NCBI RefSeq assembly: GCF_039652555.1
Contig: NZ_JBDJAF010000001.1
Span: 1,612,001-1,676,000 of the forward strand
Source of the DNA: Parafrigoribacterium mesophilum
Lineage (GTDB): Bacteria > Actinomycetota > Actinomycetes > Actinomycetales > Microbacteriaceae
Direction: 5' to 3'
Length of the DNA stretch: 64,000 bases
A program made the position numbers and the translations under genes. Of the stretch, positions 57,840 to 64,000 are shown one piece after another; the stretch's first letter is position 1, and every line of letters begins with the position of its first letter. The notes beneath the pieces are model-generated. The model worked only from the letters and a program-made list of their open reading frames with translations. It made no database searches and was not told where the DNA came from.

Positions 57840-59090
57840 CTACCTCTTGTCGAGGCGGAACCGCTTCTCGGTGATGACCAAGGCGCGACGCAGCAAGAGC
57901 AGCCCGCCGCCGAGCAACAGCAGACCCCCAGCCAGAAGCAGGCTCAAGTTGATGACGTTGGCGTTGGCACCGGTGGAGGCGAGACTGTCATCGCCGGGGA
58001 GGGCGAGAGTCGTCAGATCGCCGCAGTCCTGCGCATCCGTGAAATTCAGCGCCCACGTGGTCTGGGTGTCGAAGCTGAAGCCGTACGTCGGCGCGTTCGG
58101 CGCGGCGGTGACGGTAACGATCCCCGCCGACCTCACTAGATGCTTACCTGAGGTCACGGCTTTCCCGTCGACGGTCCAGAGGATTCCCTCGTCGAGTCCC
58201 TCCGCGGACGCGAGCGTATAGGTGCCGTTGGCGCTGCAGCCCAGGTTCTCGAAGGTGACCGTGGGAGTGACCAGCGGATGCGTCGAGAGCTCGACGCAGG
58301 CAGGATCGGACGCGGACAACGCTGGCGCAAGATCGCCGGTCAGCGTCATCGTTGCCTGTCCCGTGCTGAACAGGCGGCCATCGTGGGCCGCGGCCGTCAC
58401 GGAATAGTGCAGATTGCCGTCGCCGGAGTACACGACCTCGTTCCAGGATGCAAACGCACCCGACCCGAGAACAAGTTGTGCCGGCGCTGCGCAGGTCGGG
58501 TCCGTCGTGGTGACCAGCCCGGCCACCGCGAGGGTCGGCGGCAACGAAACGCAGTGTCCCGCATCATCGCGCATCTGAGTGTCACTGCATTCGCCGACAG
58601 GCGGCACCGTCTCACACACCGTTCCCGCGCTCTGGTTGCCCAGCATCGCGGGGCAGGCATCCGTCTCCGGCGGCATAGTCACGCACACCGTTCCCGCGCT
58701 CTGGGGACCGGGCATGTCGGGGCACGCGTCCGTCGTCGGCGGCGTGCTGGAAGCAGTGCTTGGGGTATAGGAGAGGGCGTAATGGCTGATGTTCTTCGTG
58801 GCGGTGGGGTAGGAGATGGTCAGCGATGCGACCGGCGGATTCACATCAACCCACTTCGGGCCAAGTCCCTGTTGCACGGAACCTGCCTTGATGCAGTACC
58901 CGTCGATGAGTTGGCCTGCCGGCGCCGCGACTTCGAGCGCCAAGTGAGAGCCCGACACGTCGATCTTGCCGGAGTCGAATCCGGCGCAGACCTGACCATC
59001 GTTGCCGGCACTAGCCTGACCAGCGCCGAGCGCCATGAGCCCAGCCAGGAGAAGCAGCGCGCTTCCCGCCGCCAGTATTTTCTTGTGCAT
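57840..59090 (-). CDS. LAxTG cell-wall-anchored surface protein 2
   Basis: 416 residues, shorter paralogue of protein 1. Signal peptide MHKKILAAGSALLLLAGLMA with cleavage near GQASAG. The middle holds a tandem Cys-containing repeat (TDACPDMPGPQSAGTVC and TDACPAMLGNQSAGTVC). The C-terminal part (ENLGCSANGTYTL...ILWTVDGKAVTSGKHLV...DCGDLTTLALPG) aligns with protein 1, followed by LASTG, a hydrophobic helix and the basic end EKRFRLDKR. Expected to be linked to the cell wall by a class E sortase. ATG 59090 is used; its leader and promoter mirror those of gene 1. Confidence 0.85.
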   Translation of the reverse strand: MHKKILAAGSALLLLAGLMALGAGQASAGNDGQVCAGFDSGKIDVSGSHLALEVAAPAGQLIDGYCIKAGSVQQGLGPKWVDVNPPVASLTISYPTATKNISHYALSYTPSTASSTPPTTDACPDMPGPQSAGTVCVTMPPETDACPAMLGNQSAGTVCETVPPVGECSDTQMRDDAGHCVSLPPTLAVAGLVTTTDPTCAAPAQLVLGSGAFASWNEVVYSGDGNLHYSVTAAAHDGRLFSTGQATMTLTGDLAPALSASDPACVELSTHPLVTPTVTFENLGCSANGTYTLASAEGLDEGILWTVDGKAVTSGKHLVRSAGIVTVTAAPNAPTYGFSFDTQTTWALNFTDAQDCGDLTTLALPGDDSLASTGANANVINLSLLLAGGLLLLGGGLLLLRRALVITEKRFRLDKR

Positions 59091-59314
59091 TGTTTCCTCG
59101 GGATATGTGTTCGGGTACACGCGATCCACGAAGCACTGACGCGAGCTTCCTGAGCCTCGGAGCGGTCACGAGGTTAAGGAGGGGGCAGGGCTCGATGCGA
59201 TTCGGGTTCGCAGAGAAGTGGCCGGAGACGGCCGTAAAAGTGGTTCGGGTATCACCTTCCTGAGCACACTGTCGGGGAAGTGAGGCGAACTAGGGGTTCC
59301 GCCCAACTCAGTGC
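59091..59314 (-). ncRNA. Long structured leader of surface protein gene 2
   Basis: About 224 nt. The same three hairpins as in leader 1: GGT-GATACCCGA-ACC (59242-59256), GCGA-ACCCGAA-TCGC (59197-59211) and GTGT-ACCCGA-ACAC (59107-59120), at similar spacings (45 and 91 against 41 and 94 bases). Sequence between them is less conserved, apart from TCGTGGATCGCGTGTACCCG before the start codon, so the hairpins appear to be what is selected. Confidence 0.55.
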
Positions 59315-59320
59315 AGGCTC

Positions 59321-59350
59321 AAGCTACCATGACCCCCATTCGGAGGACAA
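59321..59350 (-). promoter_or_regulatory. Promoter of surface protein gene 2
   Basis: On the minus strand TTGTCC (59350-59345), 18-bp spacer, TAGCTT (59326-59321), the twin of the promoter at 57728-57757. Confidence 0.6.
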
Positions 59351-59378
59351 CTCGACATTCAGTGTGTCGACTTTCCGG

Positions 59379-60248
59379 TCAGGACACGTGTTCCAGCAGG
59401 TCATAACCCATCCGGCGCAGTGCATCGACGACACGCAGCCGGGCCGCGACGCCGGACTCCTCGAGGGTCACCGTGACGGCGTACGCTACCGCCGCCTTCG
59501 GTCCGTAGAGCAAACCGGCCTCCGAACGCACGCCGCCTGAACTGCCCGTCGTGTTGATCAGCTGGATGCCGGCCTCGGCCGACCGATGCGCCAGCGGGTC
59601 CAGCCCGAACGCGCTCGCCACCCCGGACAGGTCGAAGCCGAGGGACAGCCAGCCGAGCACTCGCCGGCTCGTCGGCGCATCCACCACCGCGTCGCGAGCC
59701 AGCGCTGCGAACAGGGCGGTGAGTTCTGAGGTCGATCCGACCGAGACGTGCGGCGCGTCATCCGGTCCGCGACGATCGCGCACCCGGTCGAGCATGGCGG
59801 TGTGCTTCAACCCGAGGGACTCCGCTCGGGTGCGCACCGCGTCCAGTCCCACCTGCCGAAGCAAGGTGTTGACGGCGACACTGTCCGCGGTCGCGCCGAT
59901 CAGGGTGGCCAGGTCGACGGCGGGCAACGCCGGCGCCTGCAGGAATTGCCACAGACCCGGGCCCTTGGTGGCATCCTGCTCGGTCTTGTCGAGGATGCCA
60001 AGCCCGGCGTGGTCGCGTTCGGTGATGCGCGCCGACACCTCGATGAGCAACAGGATGCGTCCGACGCCGGCCGTCGGCAGCACGACGTGGTCGTCGGCCG
60101 AGAGCAGTGTCGTGCCGGTGGCCAGGTCGATAGCGTTTGCCGACACCTGCGCGCCTGAGTAGGCCAGCTGGCCCAGCGCTCGGAACGAGCCGGAGAAATT
60201 CTCGCCGACCTCCTCCGCGCGATGACGCCCTGGAGTACGCGCGCGCAT
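59379..60248 (-). CDS. Beta-lactamase-fold (class A-like serine hydrolase) protein without catalytic residues
   Basis: 289 residues from ATG 60248; a TTG at 60287 would add 13 and overlap the M13 gene. The overall pattern follows actinobacterial class A-like serine hydrolases, but the SxxK motif (usually ASVGK) reads AGVGR, the SDN motif region reads ATADSVAVN and the KTG region reads NTTGSSGG. All three active-site motifs are lost, so no hydrolase or antibiotic-resistance activity is expected; a binding role is possible. No signal peptide is visible. Confidence 0.65.
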   Translation of the reverse strand: MRARTPGRHRAEEVGENFSGSFRALGQLAYSGAQVSANAIDLATGTTLLSADDHVVLPTAGVGRILLLIEVSARITERDHAGLGILDKTEQDATKGPGLWQFLQAPALPAVDLATLIGATADSVAVNTLLRQVGLDAVRTRAESLGLKHTAMLDRVRDRRGPDDAPHVSVGSTSELTALFAALARDAVVDAPTSRRVLGWLSLGFDLSGVASAFGLDPLAHRSAEAGIQLINTTGSSGGVRSEAGLLYGPKAAVAYAVTVTLEESGVAARLRVVDALRRMGYDLLEHVS

Positions 60249-60280
60249 CCGTTCGCGGCGCGTTTGATTCTGTGCTGCGG

Positions 60281-62233
60281 CTACCAAATGGTCACTCGGT
60301 CATCCGGGTCCAGCCACAGGGCGTCTCCCCCGGCGACATGGAAGGTGCGATAAAACTCGTCGATGTTGCGGACGATCTGGTTGCAGCGGAACTCGTTCGG
60401 CGAATGCGGATCGATCGCCAGCAGTCTGATGACCTCCTCATCGCGGGCCTTGAGCTGCCAGGCCTGCGCCCAGGAGAGGAAGAAGCGCTCCGCTCCGGTC
60501 ATCGAATCGATCACGGGCGGCTCGTCGCCCTGTAAGGAAAGCAGATATGCCTTCCAGGCGATGTCGAGGCCACCGAGGTCCCCGATGTTCTCGCCGATCG
60601 TGAGCGCGCCGTTGACGTGGTGATCCGGCACCTGGCGTGGAGCGAGGGCGTTGTACTGCTCGATCAGGGAGGCCGTGAGCTTCTCAAACGCGACCCGGTC
60701 CTCGGCGCTCCACCAGTCGGTGAGGCGGCCGTCGCCATCGTACTTGGAGCCCTGATCGTCGAATCCGTGGCCGATTTCGTGGCCGATGACCGCACCGATC
60801 GCGCCGTAGTTGGCCGCCGCATCGCGGGTCGGATCGAAGAAGGGGAACTGCAAGATCGCGGCGGGGAAGACGATCTCGTTGAACCCGGGGTTGTAGTAGG
60901 CGTTGATCGTTTGCGGGGTCATGAACCACTCGTCGCGGTCCAGCGGTTTGCCAATCTTGCCCAGTTCGCGTTGGAACTCGAACTCCGTGGTGGCCCGCAC
61001 GTTGGCGAGCAGGTCAGCCGGGTCGATCCGAAGGCTCGAGTAGTCGCGCCACTTGGCCGGGTAGCCGATCTTCGGGGTGAACTTCTCCAGCTTCTCCAGG
61101 GCGCGTGCCCTGGTGGCATCGGTCATCCAGGTGATCGTCGTGATGCTCTGACGGTAGGCCTCGACCAGGTTGGCCACGAGCACGTCCATCGCCCTTTTCG
61201 CTTCCGCCGGAAAGTGTCGCTCGACGTAGATCTTGCCGACGGCCTCGCCGAGCGAGCCCTCCACCAGCGAGACACCCCGTTTCCAGCGGGCGCGCAGCTC
61301 AGGAGTGCCACTCAGTGTCCTACCGTAGAAGTCGAAGTTCGCCTCGACGAAGTCGCTCGACAGGTAGGCAGCGGAGGAACGGATCACCTGCCAGCTGAGC
61401 CAGTCGCGCCAGGCGTCCAGGCGATCGGCGGTGAGCAGCGCGGCTACCCCCTGGACGAAGCTGGGCTGGCGCACGACGAGTTCGTCGAGTGAGCCGGCGG
61501 GCACGTCGAGCGCGGTGCGCCACTGGTTGAAGCCAGGGTCGACCTGATCCCAGGTCCGCAGGTTGTAGGTGGCTTCACTGTCGCGGGAGGCCACGTTGTC
61601 CCAGTGGTGCCCGGCCAGTTCGGTCTCGAGCGCGAAGACGCGTTTCGCCCGACCGGCCGGGTCGTCCAAGTGAGCGAGACCGAACATCCGCTCGAGGAAC
61701 CCAACGTAGTGCTCCCGCACCTCGGCGAACGTGTCCTGCCGGTAATAGGACTCGTCGGGCAGTCCCAGGCCACCCTGCTCGAGGAAGACGAGGTAGCGTT
61801 CCGGGTCGCCGGGGTCGTTGTCGACGAACAGTTGGAAGAACCCGCCTACGCCCTTGCGCTCGAGGTGACCGAGAGTGGTGAGCAGTGTGTCGACGGAGTC
61901 GACGGCGGCGACCGCGCTCATCAGCGGCGTCAGGGGGCTGGCACCCAATTCCTCGGCACGGGCCTCATCCATGAAGCTCGCGTAGAGGTCGCCGAGCTTG
62001 CGCGCCTCGGTGCCCGGCTCGGCGTTCTGGGCTTCGACGATGATGTCGCGCACCGCCTTTTCGGCCTCCTCGGCCAGCACGTAGAACGACCCATACCTGG
62101 CCTTGTCTGCGGGGATCTCGGTGCGCGCAATCCACTTCCCGTTGACGTGACGGAACAGATCGTCTTGAGGCCGGATGTCCCCATCCAGCTCGTCGACGAG
62201 AATTCCAGATTTCAGGGGGCTGTCGGGGCTCAT
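60281..62233 (-). CDS. M13 family metallopeptidase (neprilysin/PepO-like)
   Basis: 650 residues. The zinc site is GAVIGHEIGHGFDDQGSKYDGDG (HExxH, about residue 490) and the third ligand glutamate is in IGENIGDLGGLDIAWKAY. N-terminal helical domain begins RPQDDLFRHVNGKWI, the usual DFYxYVNGxW motif. The end ...ALWLDPDDRVTIW is family-typical. No signal peptide, so it should be cytoplasmic and process peptides. Its stop lies 33 nt before the beta-lactamase-fold gene. Confidence 0.92.
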   Translation of the reverse strand: MSPDSPLKSGILVDELDGDIRPQDDLFRHVNGKWIARTEIPADKARYGSFYVLAEEAEKAVRDIIVEAQNAEPGTEARKLGDLYASFMDEARAEELGASPLTPLMSAVAAVDSVDTLLTTLGHLERKGVGGFFQLFVDNDPGDPERYLVFLEQGGLGLPDESYYRQDTFAEVREHYVGFLERMFGLAHLDDPAGRAKRVFALETELAGHHWDNVASRDSEATYNLRTWDQVDPGFNQWRTALDVPAGSLDELVVRQPSFVQGVAALLTADRLDAWRDWLSWQVIRSSAAYLSSDFVEANFDFYGRTLSGTPELRARWKRGVSLVEGSLGEAVGKIYVERHFPAEAKRAMDVLVANLVEAYRQSITTITWMTDATRARALEKLEKFTPKIGYPAKWRDYSSLRIDPADLLANVRATTEFEFQRELGKIGKPLDRDEWFMTPQTINAYYNPGFNEIVFPAAILQFPFFDPTRDAAANYGAIGAVIGHEIGHGFDDQGSKYDGDGRLTDWWSAEDRVAFEKLTASLIEQYNALAPRQVPDHHVNGALTIGENIGDLGGLDIAWKAYLLSLQGDEPPVIDSMTGAERFFLSWAQAWQLKARDEEVIRLLAIDPHSPNEFRCNQIVRNIDEFYRTFHVAGGDALWLDPDDRVTIW

Positions 62234-62288
62234 GCGTCAAGCCTATGCGAGTGCGCCGAGGCGGGCGCAGCACAAGCTTCGCTGCGGG

Positions 62289-62681
62289 TTAGCGAACGCG
62301 GACGACGTCGATGGCCATGACAAGAATGACCCGGTCCGCCGCATCCGCCGGTGCTGGCGAATCGTGCCCGGCGCCGTAACGCCGGTCGAGCACCTGATAG
62401 AAGGAGCCGGTCGGGTCGTCGATCACCTCACTGAGCCGCCCGCGCAACTCGACGAAACGGTAACGGTCGTGCACGTCGGTCACCGACAGCGTCATGGCCG
62501 GGTTGAGCTGCAGGTTGCGGAACTTGACCCGCTTGTTGGTGTGGGTGAACCGGATGTTCTCCCCGTCGAACAGGAACCACATGTCGTTGAGCTGGATGCG
62601 ACCATCCGGCCTCAGCGTCGCCAGGTGCGCGATGGTGGCTTGTTCGAGGATGGCGCGGTGGCTGGCGGGGATTTCGGTCAT
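62289..62681 (-). CDS. Pyridoxamine 5'-phosphate oxidase-fold protein (PPOX / F420-dependent class)
   Basis: 130 residues. HRAILEQATIAHLATLRPDGRIQLNDMWFLFDG is the split-barrel N-terminus of PPOX proteins, with NKRVKFRNLQLNPAMTLSVTD at the cofactor-binding strand. Proteins of this type in actinobacteria often use F420 or heme; the substrate is unknown. Confidence 0.85.
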   Translation of the reverse strand: MTEIPASHRAILEQATIAHLATLRPDGRIQLNDMWFLFDGENIRFTHTNKRVKFRNLQLNPAMTLSVTDVHDRYRFVELRGRLSEVIDDPTGSFYQVLDRRYGAGHDSPAPADAADRVILVMAIDVVRVR

Positions 62682-62757
62682 GCCCTCAGCCTAGGCATGC
62701 CCTGGCCATAGGATCGAAGGCAGGCGCGTGACCGAGTACGCGGCCCAAGGAGCTCAC

Positions 62758-63006
62758 ATGACCGACCCATCGACTGCGAACGGATCCCCCCTCGATGTGC
62801 GGACCCTGCCCCACGGCGAGCGCCACGAGATCATCTTCTCGCGCCTCGACGACCTGAGCATCGGCGAGTCACTCGTCATCCTCAACGACCACGACCCGAA
62901 GCCGTTGCGCTACCAGAGCGAAGCGCTCTGGCCTGGACGCTACGAGTGGACCTACGAAGAGGCCGGCCCCGAGATCTGGCGCGTCGCGATCAGCCGTGCC
63001 AGCTGA
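62758..63006 (+). CDS. DUF2249 domain protein
   Basis: 82 residues. LDVRTLPHGERHEIIFSRLDDL, LVILNDHDPKPLRYQ and YEWTYEEAGPEIWRVAI are the three blocks of DUF2249, a small TusA-like alpha/beta fold often linked to nitrogen-oxide or redox metabolism. ATG 62758 has AAGGAG six bases upstream; GTG 62728 is less likely. Overlaps the next gene by 11 nt. Confidence 0.8.
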   Translation: MTDPSTANGSPLDVRTLPHGERHEIIFSRLDDLSIGESLVILNDHDPKPLRYQSEALWPGRYEWTYEEAGPEIWRVAISRAS

Positions 63007-63247
63007 GCCGAACCCGGCCGACTCCCCGGACCCGATCGATGGACTGACTCGCGTACTGGCCAAGGCGTGCCGGGCGCTGGGCGATGCCGGGCATCCGAAA
63101 GAAGCCGCGGCCCTCGCTGCCCAGGGGTGGACGATGGTGCGGGGGCTCTACCCGAAGCAGGCGGACCGGCTGGATGGCGCAATGCACTACCTGGCGCGCC
63201 TGGAGGCGAAGCAGGAGGCCGGCGAGTCTTCGCCGCCGGTCGAGTAG
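62996..63247 (+). CDS. Small hypothetical protein coupled to DUF2249 gene
   Basis: 83 residues, mostly alpha-helical (LTRVLAKACRALGDAGHPKEAAALAAQGWTMV... YPKQADRLDGAMHYLARLEAKQ). GTG 62996 overlaps the DUF2249 gene by 11 nt, which implies coupled expression. I do not recognise the family. The acidic C-terminus ends at the REP array. Confidence 0.6.
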   Translation: MPAEPNPADSPDPIDGLTRVLAKACRALGDAGHPKEAAALAAQGWTMVRGLYPKQADRLDGAMHYLARLEAKQEAGESSPPVE

Positions 63248-63249
63248 TC

Positions 63250-63432
63250 GCCGGGGGTCTCGACAGGCTCGACCACCGGAGCCGGCCCGACCACCGGAAC
63301 AGGCCCGACCACCGGAACAGGCTCGACCACCGGAACAGGACCGACCACTGGAACAGGCCCGACCACCGGAACAGGCTCGACGGGAGCATCCGCGGGTCGA
63401 GTAGCGACCGAGGAACGAGGCCGCGTATCGAG
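63250..63432. repeat. REP element with 18-bp tandem array
   Basis: GGTCTCGACAGGCTCGACC starts the element, six 18-bp units CGACCACCGGAACAGGCC (with variants) run from 63270 to 63377, and GGTCGAGTAGCGACCGAGG... GTATCGAGACC closes it near 63430. The two ends are complementary (GGTCTCGA against TCGAGACC). The array looks like an expansion of the half-unit seen in rocD and cpfC, and lies at a convergent junction. Confidence 0.75.
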
Positions 63433-63443
63433 ACCTCCCGCAC

Positions 63444-63722
63444 TCACCCCGTCGCCCTGCGCTCCTCCCACTCCGCCATCAGCTTCCCGAGGCTCTGCTG
63501 GATGAAGACGAAGAACTCCGCCATCTCTGCCACGCGCGCCCGCGCCGCACTCTGGGGCGGGAGCGTCGCGGCGCCGGCCGTCGCCGCATCCGCGACCTGT
63601 TGATACACCGCGATGTTGGTCATCGTCATCGCGTACCAGGACCGCACGATCGCATAGCGATCCCGGCGGGAGCCGCTCACCGGTATCCGGGCGACGAAGC
63701 CGACCAGTTGCAGGTACCGCAC
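63444..63722 (-). CDS. Small hypothetical protein
   Basis: 92 residues from GTG 63722: RYLQLVGFVARIPVSGSRRD, a stretch with Met- and Ala-rich helices (WYAMTMTNIAVYQQVADAATAG) and an amphipathic end (MAEFFVFIQQSLGKLMAEWE). The composition is protein-like and the frame ends before the REP element. I do not recognise it; it could be read through from the exporter remnant upstream by frameshift. Low certainty. Confidence 0.4.
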   Translation of the reverse strand: MRYLQLVGFVARIPVSGSRRDRYAIVRSWYAMTMTNIAVYQQVADAATAGAATLPPQSAARARVAEMAEFFVFIQQSLGKLMAEWEERRATG

Positions 63723-63732
63723 CGCCCCGGAA

Positions 63733-63975
63733 ACCCCTTCGGCGGAACACGACAACGGCCGCCGCGGCGAGCACCACGCCGATACCGGTGAGGATGAGGC
63801 CGGCGCTCCAGTCGAAGTCCACGACCGGCACCGCGCCACGGATCGCGAGCAGCGCGGGGTTGGCGGTGGCCAGCTTGACCAGTGCGGCGCTTTGCTCGGG
63901 GGTGCCGAACTCTTGTGCGGCGGCGGAGGCGCTGCCGACCGTGAGTAGCCAGATCCCGGCGATCGGTATCCGCAT
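63733..63975 (-). pseudogene. Remnant of an ABC exporter permease
   Basis: About 81 codons. The start IPIAGIWLLTVGSASAAAQEFG and TPEQSAALVKLATANPALLAIRG resemble the first extracellular segment of large actinobacterial ABC exporter permeases, and WSAGLILTGIGVVLAAAAVVVFRRRG resembles their C-terminal helix. These pieces should be about 400 residues apart, so a large internal deletion is likely. After FRRRG the frame runs on only into repeat-encoded sequence. Confidence 0.4.
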
Positions 63976-63989
63976 CGAACACGAGCGTG

Positions 63990-64000
63990 TCCCGTTTCAA
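63990..64000. repeat. 84-bp palindromic intergenic element, copy 4 (cut by window edge)
   Basis: TCCCGTTTCAA reaches the right edge of the window; it matches the reverse complement of the right end of copies 2 and 3 (TTGAAACGGGA). Only the first eleven bases are visible. Confidence 0.55.

Noticed and set aside
59379..60248. Beta-lactamase antibiotic resistance gene
   Set aside because: All catalytic motifs are missing, so resistance by hydrolysis is not supported.
63270..63377. Regular 18-bp repeats resembling a CRISPR array
   Set aside because: Units are contiguous with no unique spacers, belong to a REP-like family found elsewhere in the window, and no cas genes are present.

Overview
The window looks like chromosomal DNA of a high-GC actinobacterium, most probably a member of the Microbacteriaceae or a close relative in the Micrococcales. 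This rests on several observations. GC content is high. GTG starts and 4-nt ATGA/GTGA gene overlaps are frequent. Heme is made by the coproporphyrin-dependent branch (ChdC, an Fe-S type ferrochelatase, a CgoX-type oxidase). Two surface proteins end in LAxTG, a class E sortase signal. REP-like repeats of the type GTCTCGACAGGCTCGACCACC occur. No rRNA, tRNA, CRISPR array, insertion sequence or prophage was recognised. Assignments are from reading the translated sequence only; no database search was possible.

Layout. 1-7 kb: end of a 2-hydroxyacid dehydrogenase, an MFS exporter divergent from a LysR regulator, an LldR-type regulator divergent from an L-lactate dehydrogenase with a perfect operator palindrome between them, and an OsmC protein with an FAD monooxygenase. 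7-17 kb: an arginine/ornithine/proline block with two amidinohydrolases, ornithine aminotransferase, an Lrp regulator, and a PutA whose aldehyde dehydrogenase half contains no cysteine; then a MarR regulator coupled to a CrtI-like oxidoreductase. 17-20.5 kb: housekeeping genes (a broken thioesterase, AlkA-like glycosylase, DUF4190 protein, phosphofructokinase).

20.7-42.5 kb is a catabolic island. It holds a CoA-transferase/enoyl-CoA hydratase/Fe-alcohol dehydrogenase/aldehyde dehydrogenase operon, two GH88/105-type unsaturated uronyl hydrolases, two sugar ABC transporters (one ribose/xylose type, one maltose type), a KDPG aldolase, SDR and Gfo/Idh oxidoreductases, an acrylyl-CoA-reductase-like enzyme and three IclR regulators. 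Five intergenic copies of one 32-bp motif (CAATAGCG-N6-AAATAnTnTTnGCT...) tie four transcription units and all three IclR genes into one probable regulon. The gene content suggests uptake of oligo-uronides, removal of the 4,5-unsaturated uronate and entry into the KDG/KDPG route.

42.7-55 kb carries the heme operon hemE-cgoX-(three small envelope genes)-chdC-cpfC-hemC-hemD-hemB-hemL on the minus strand, with hemA divergent. hemB has no standard start codon at the expected place and appears to begin at ATT inside the end of hemD. 55-59.4 kb carries two paralogous LAxTG surface proteins, each behind an almost duplicated leader of about 225-235 nt that contains three small hairpins with the same ACCCGA(A) loop. 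59.4-64 kb: a beta-lactamase-fold protein that has lost all catalytic residues, an M13 peptidase, small proteins and a repeat-rich convergent junction.

A recurring theme is that convergent gene junctions with long spacers hold palindromic elements. Three families are seen: an 84-bp element (three full copies plus one cut at the right edge), a 62-bp element (two copies) and a 99-bp inverted repeat, plus a nested palindrome after pfkA. REP-like units also sit in frame inside rocD and the ferrochelatase gene.
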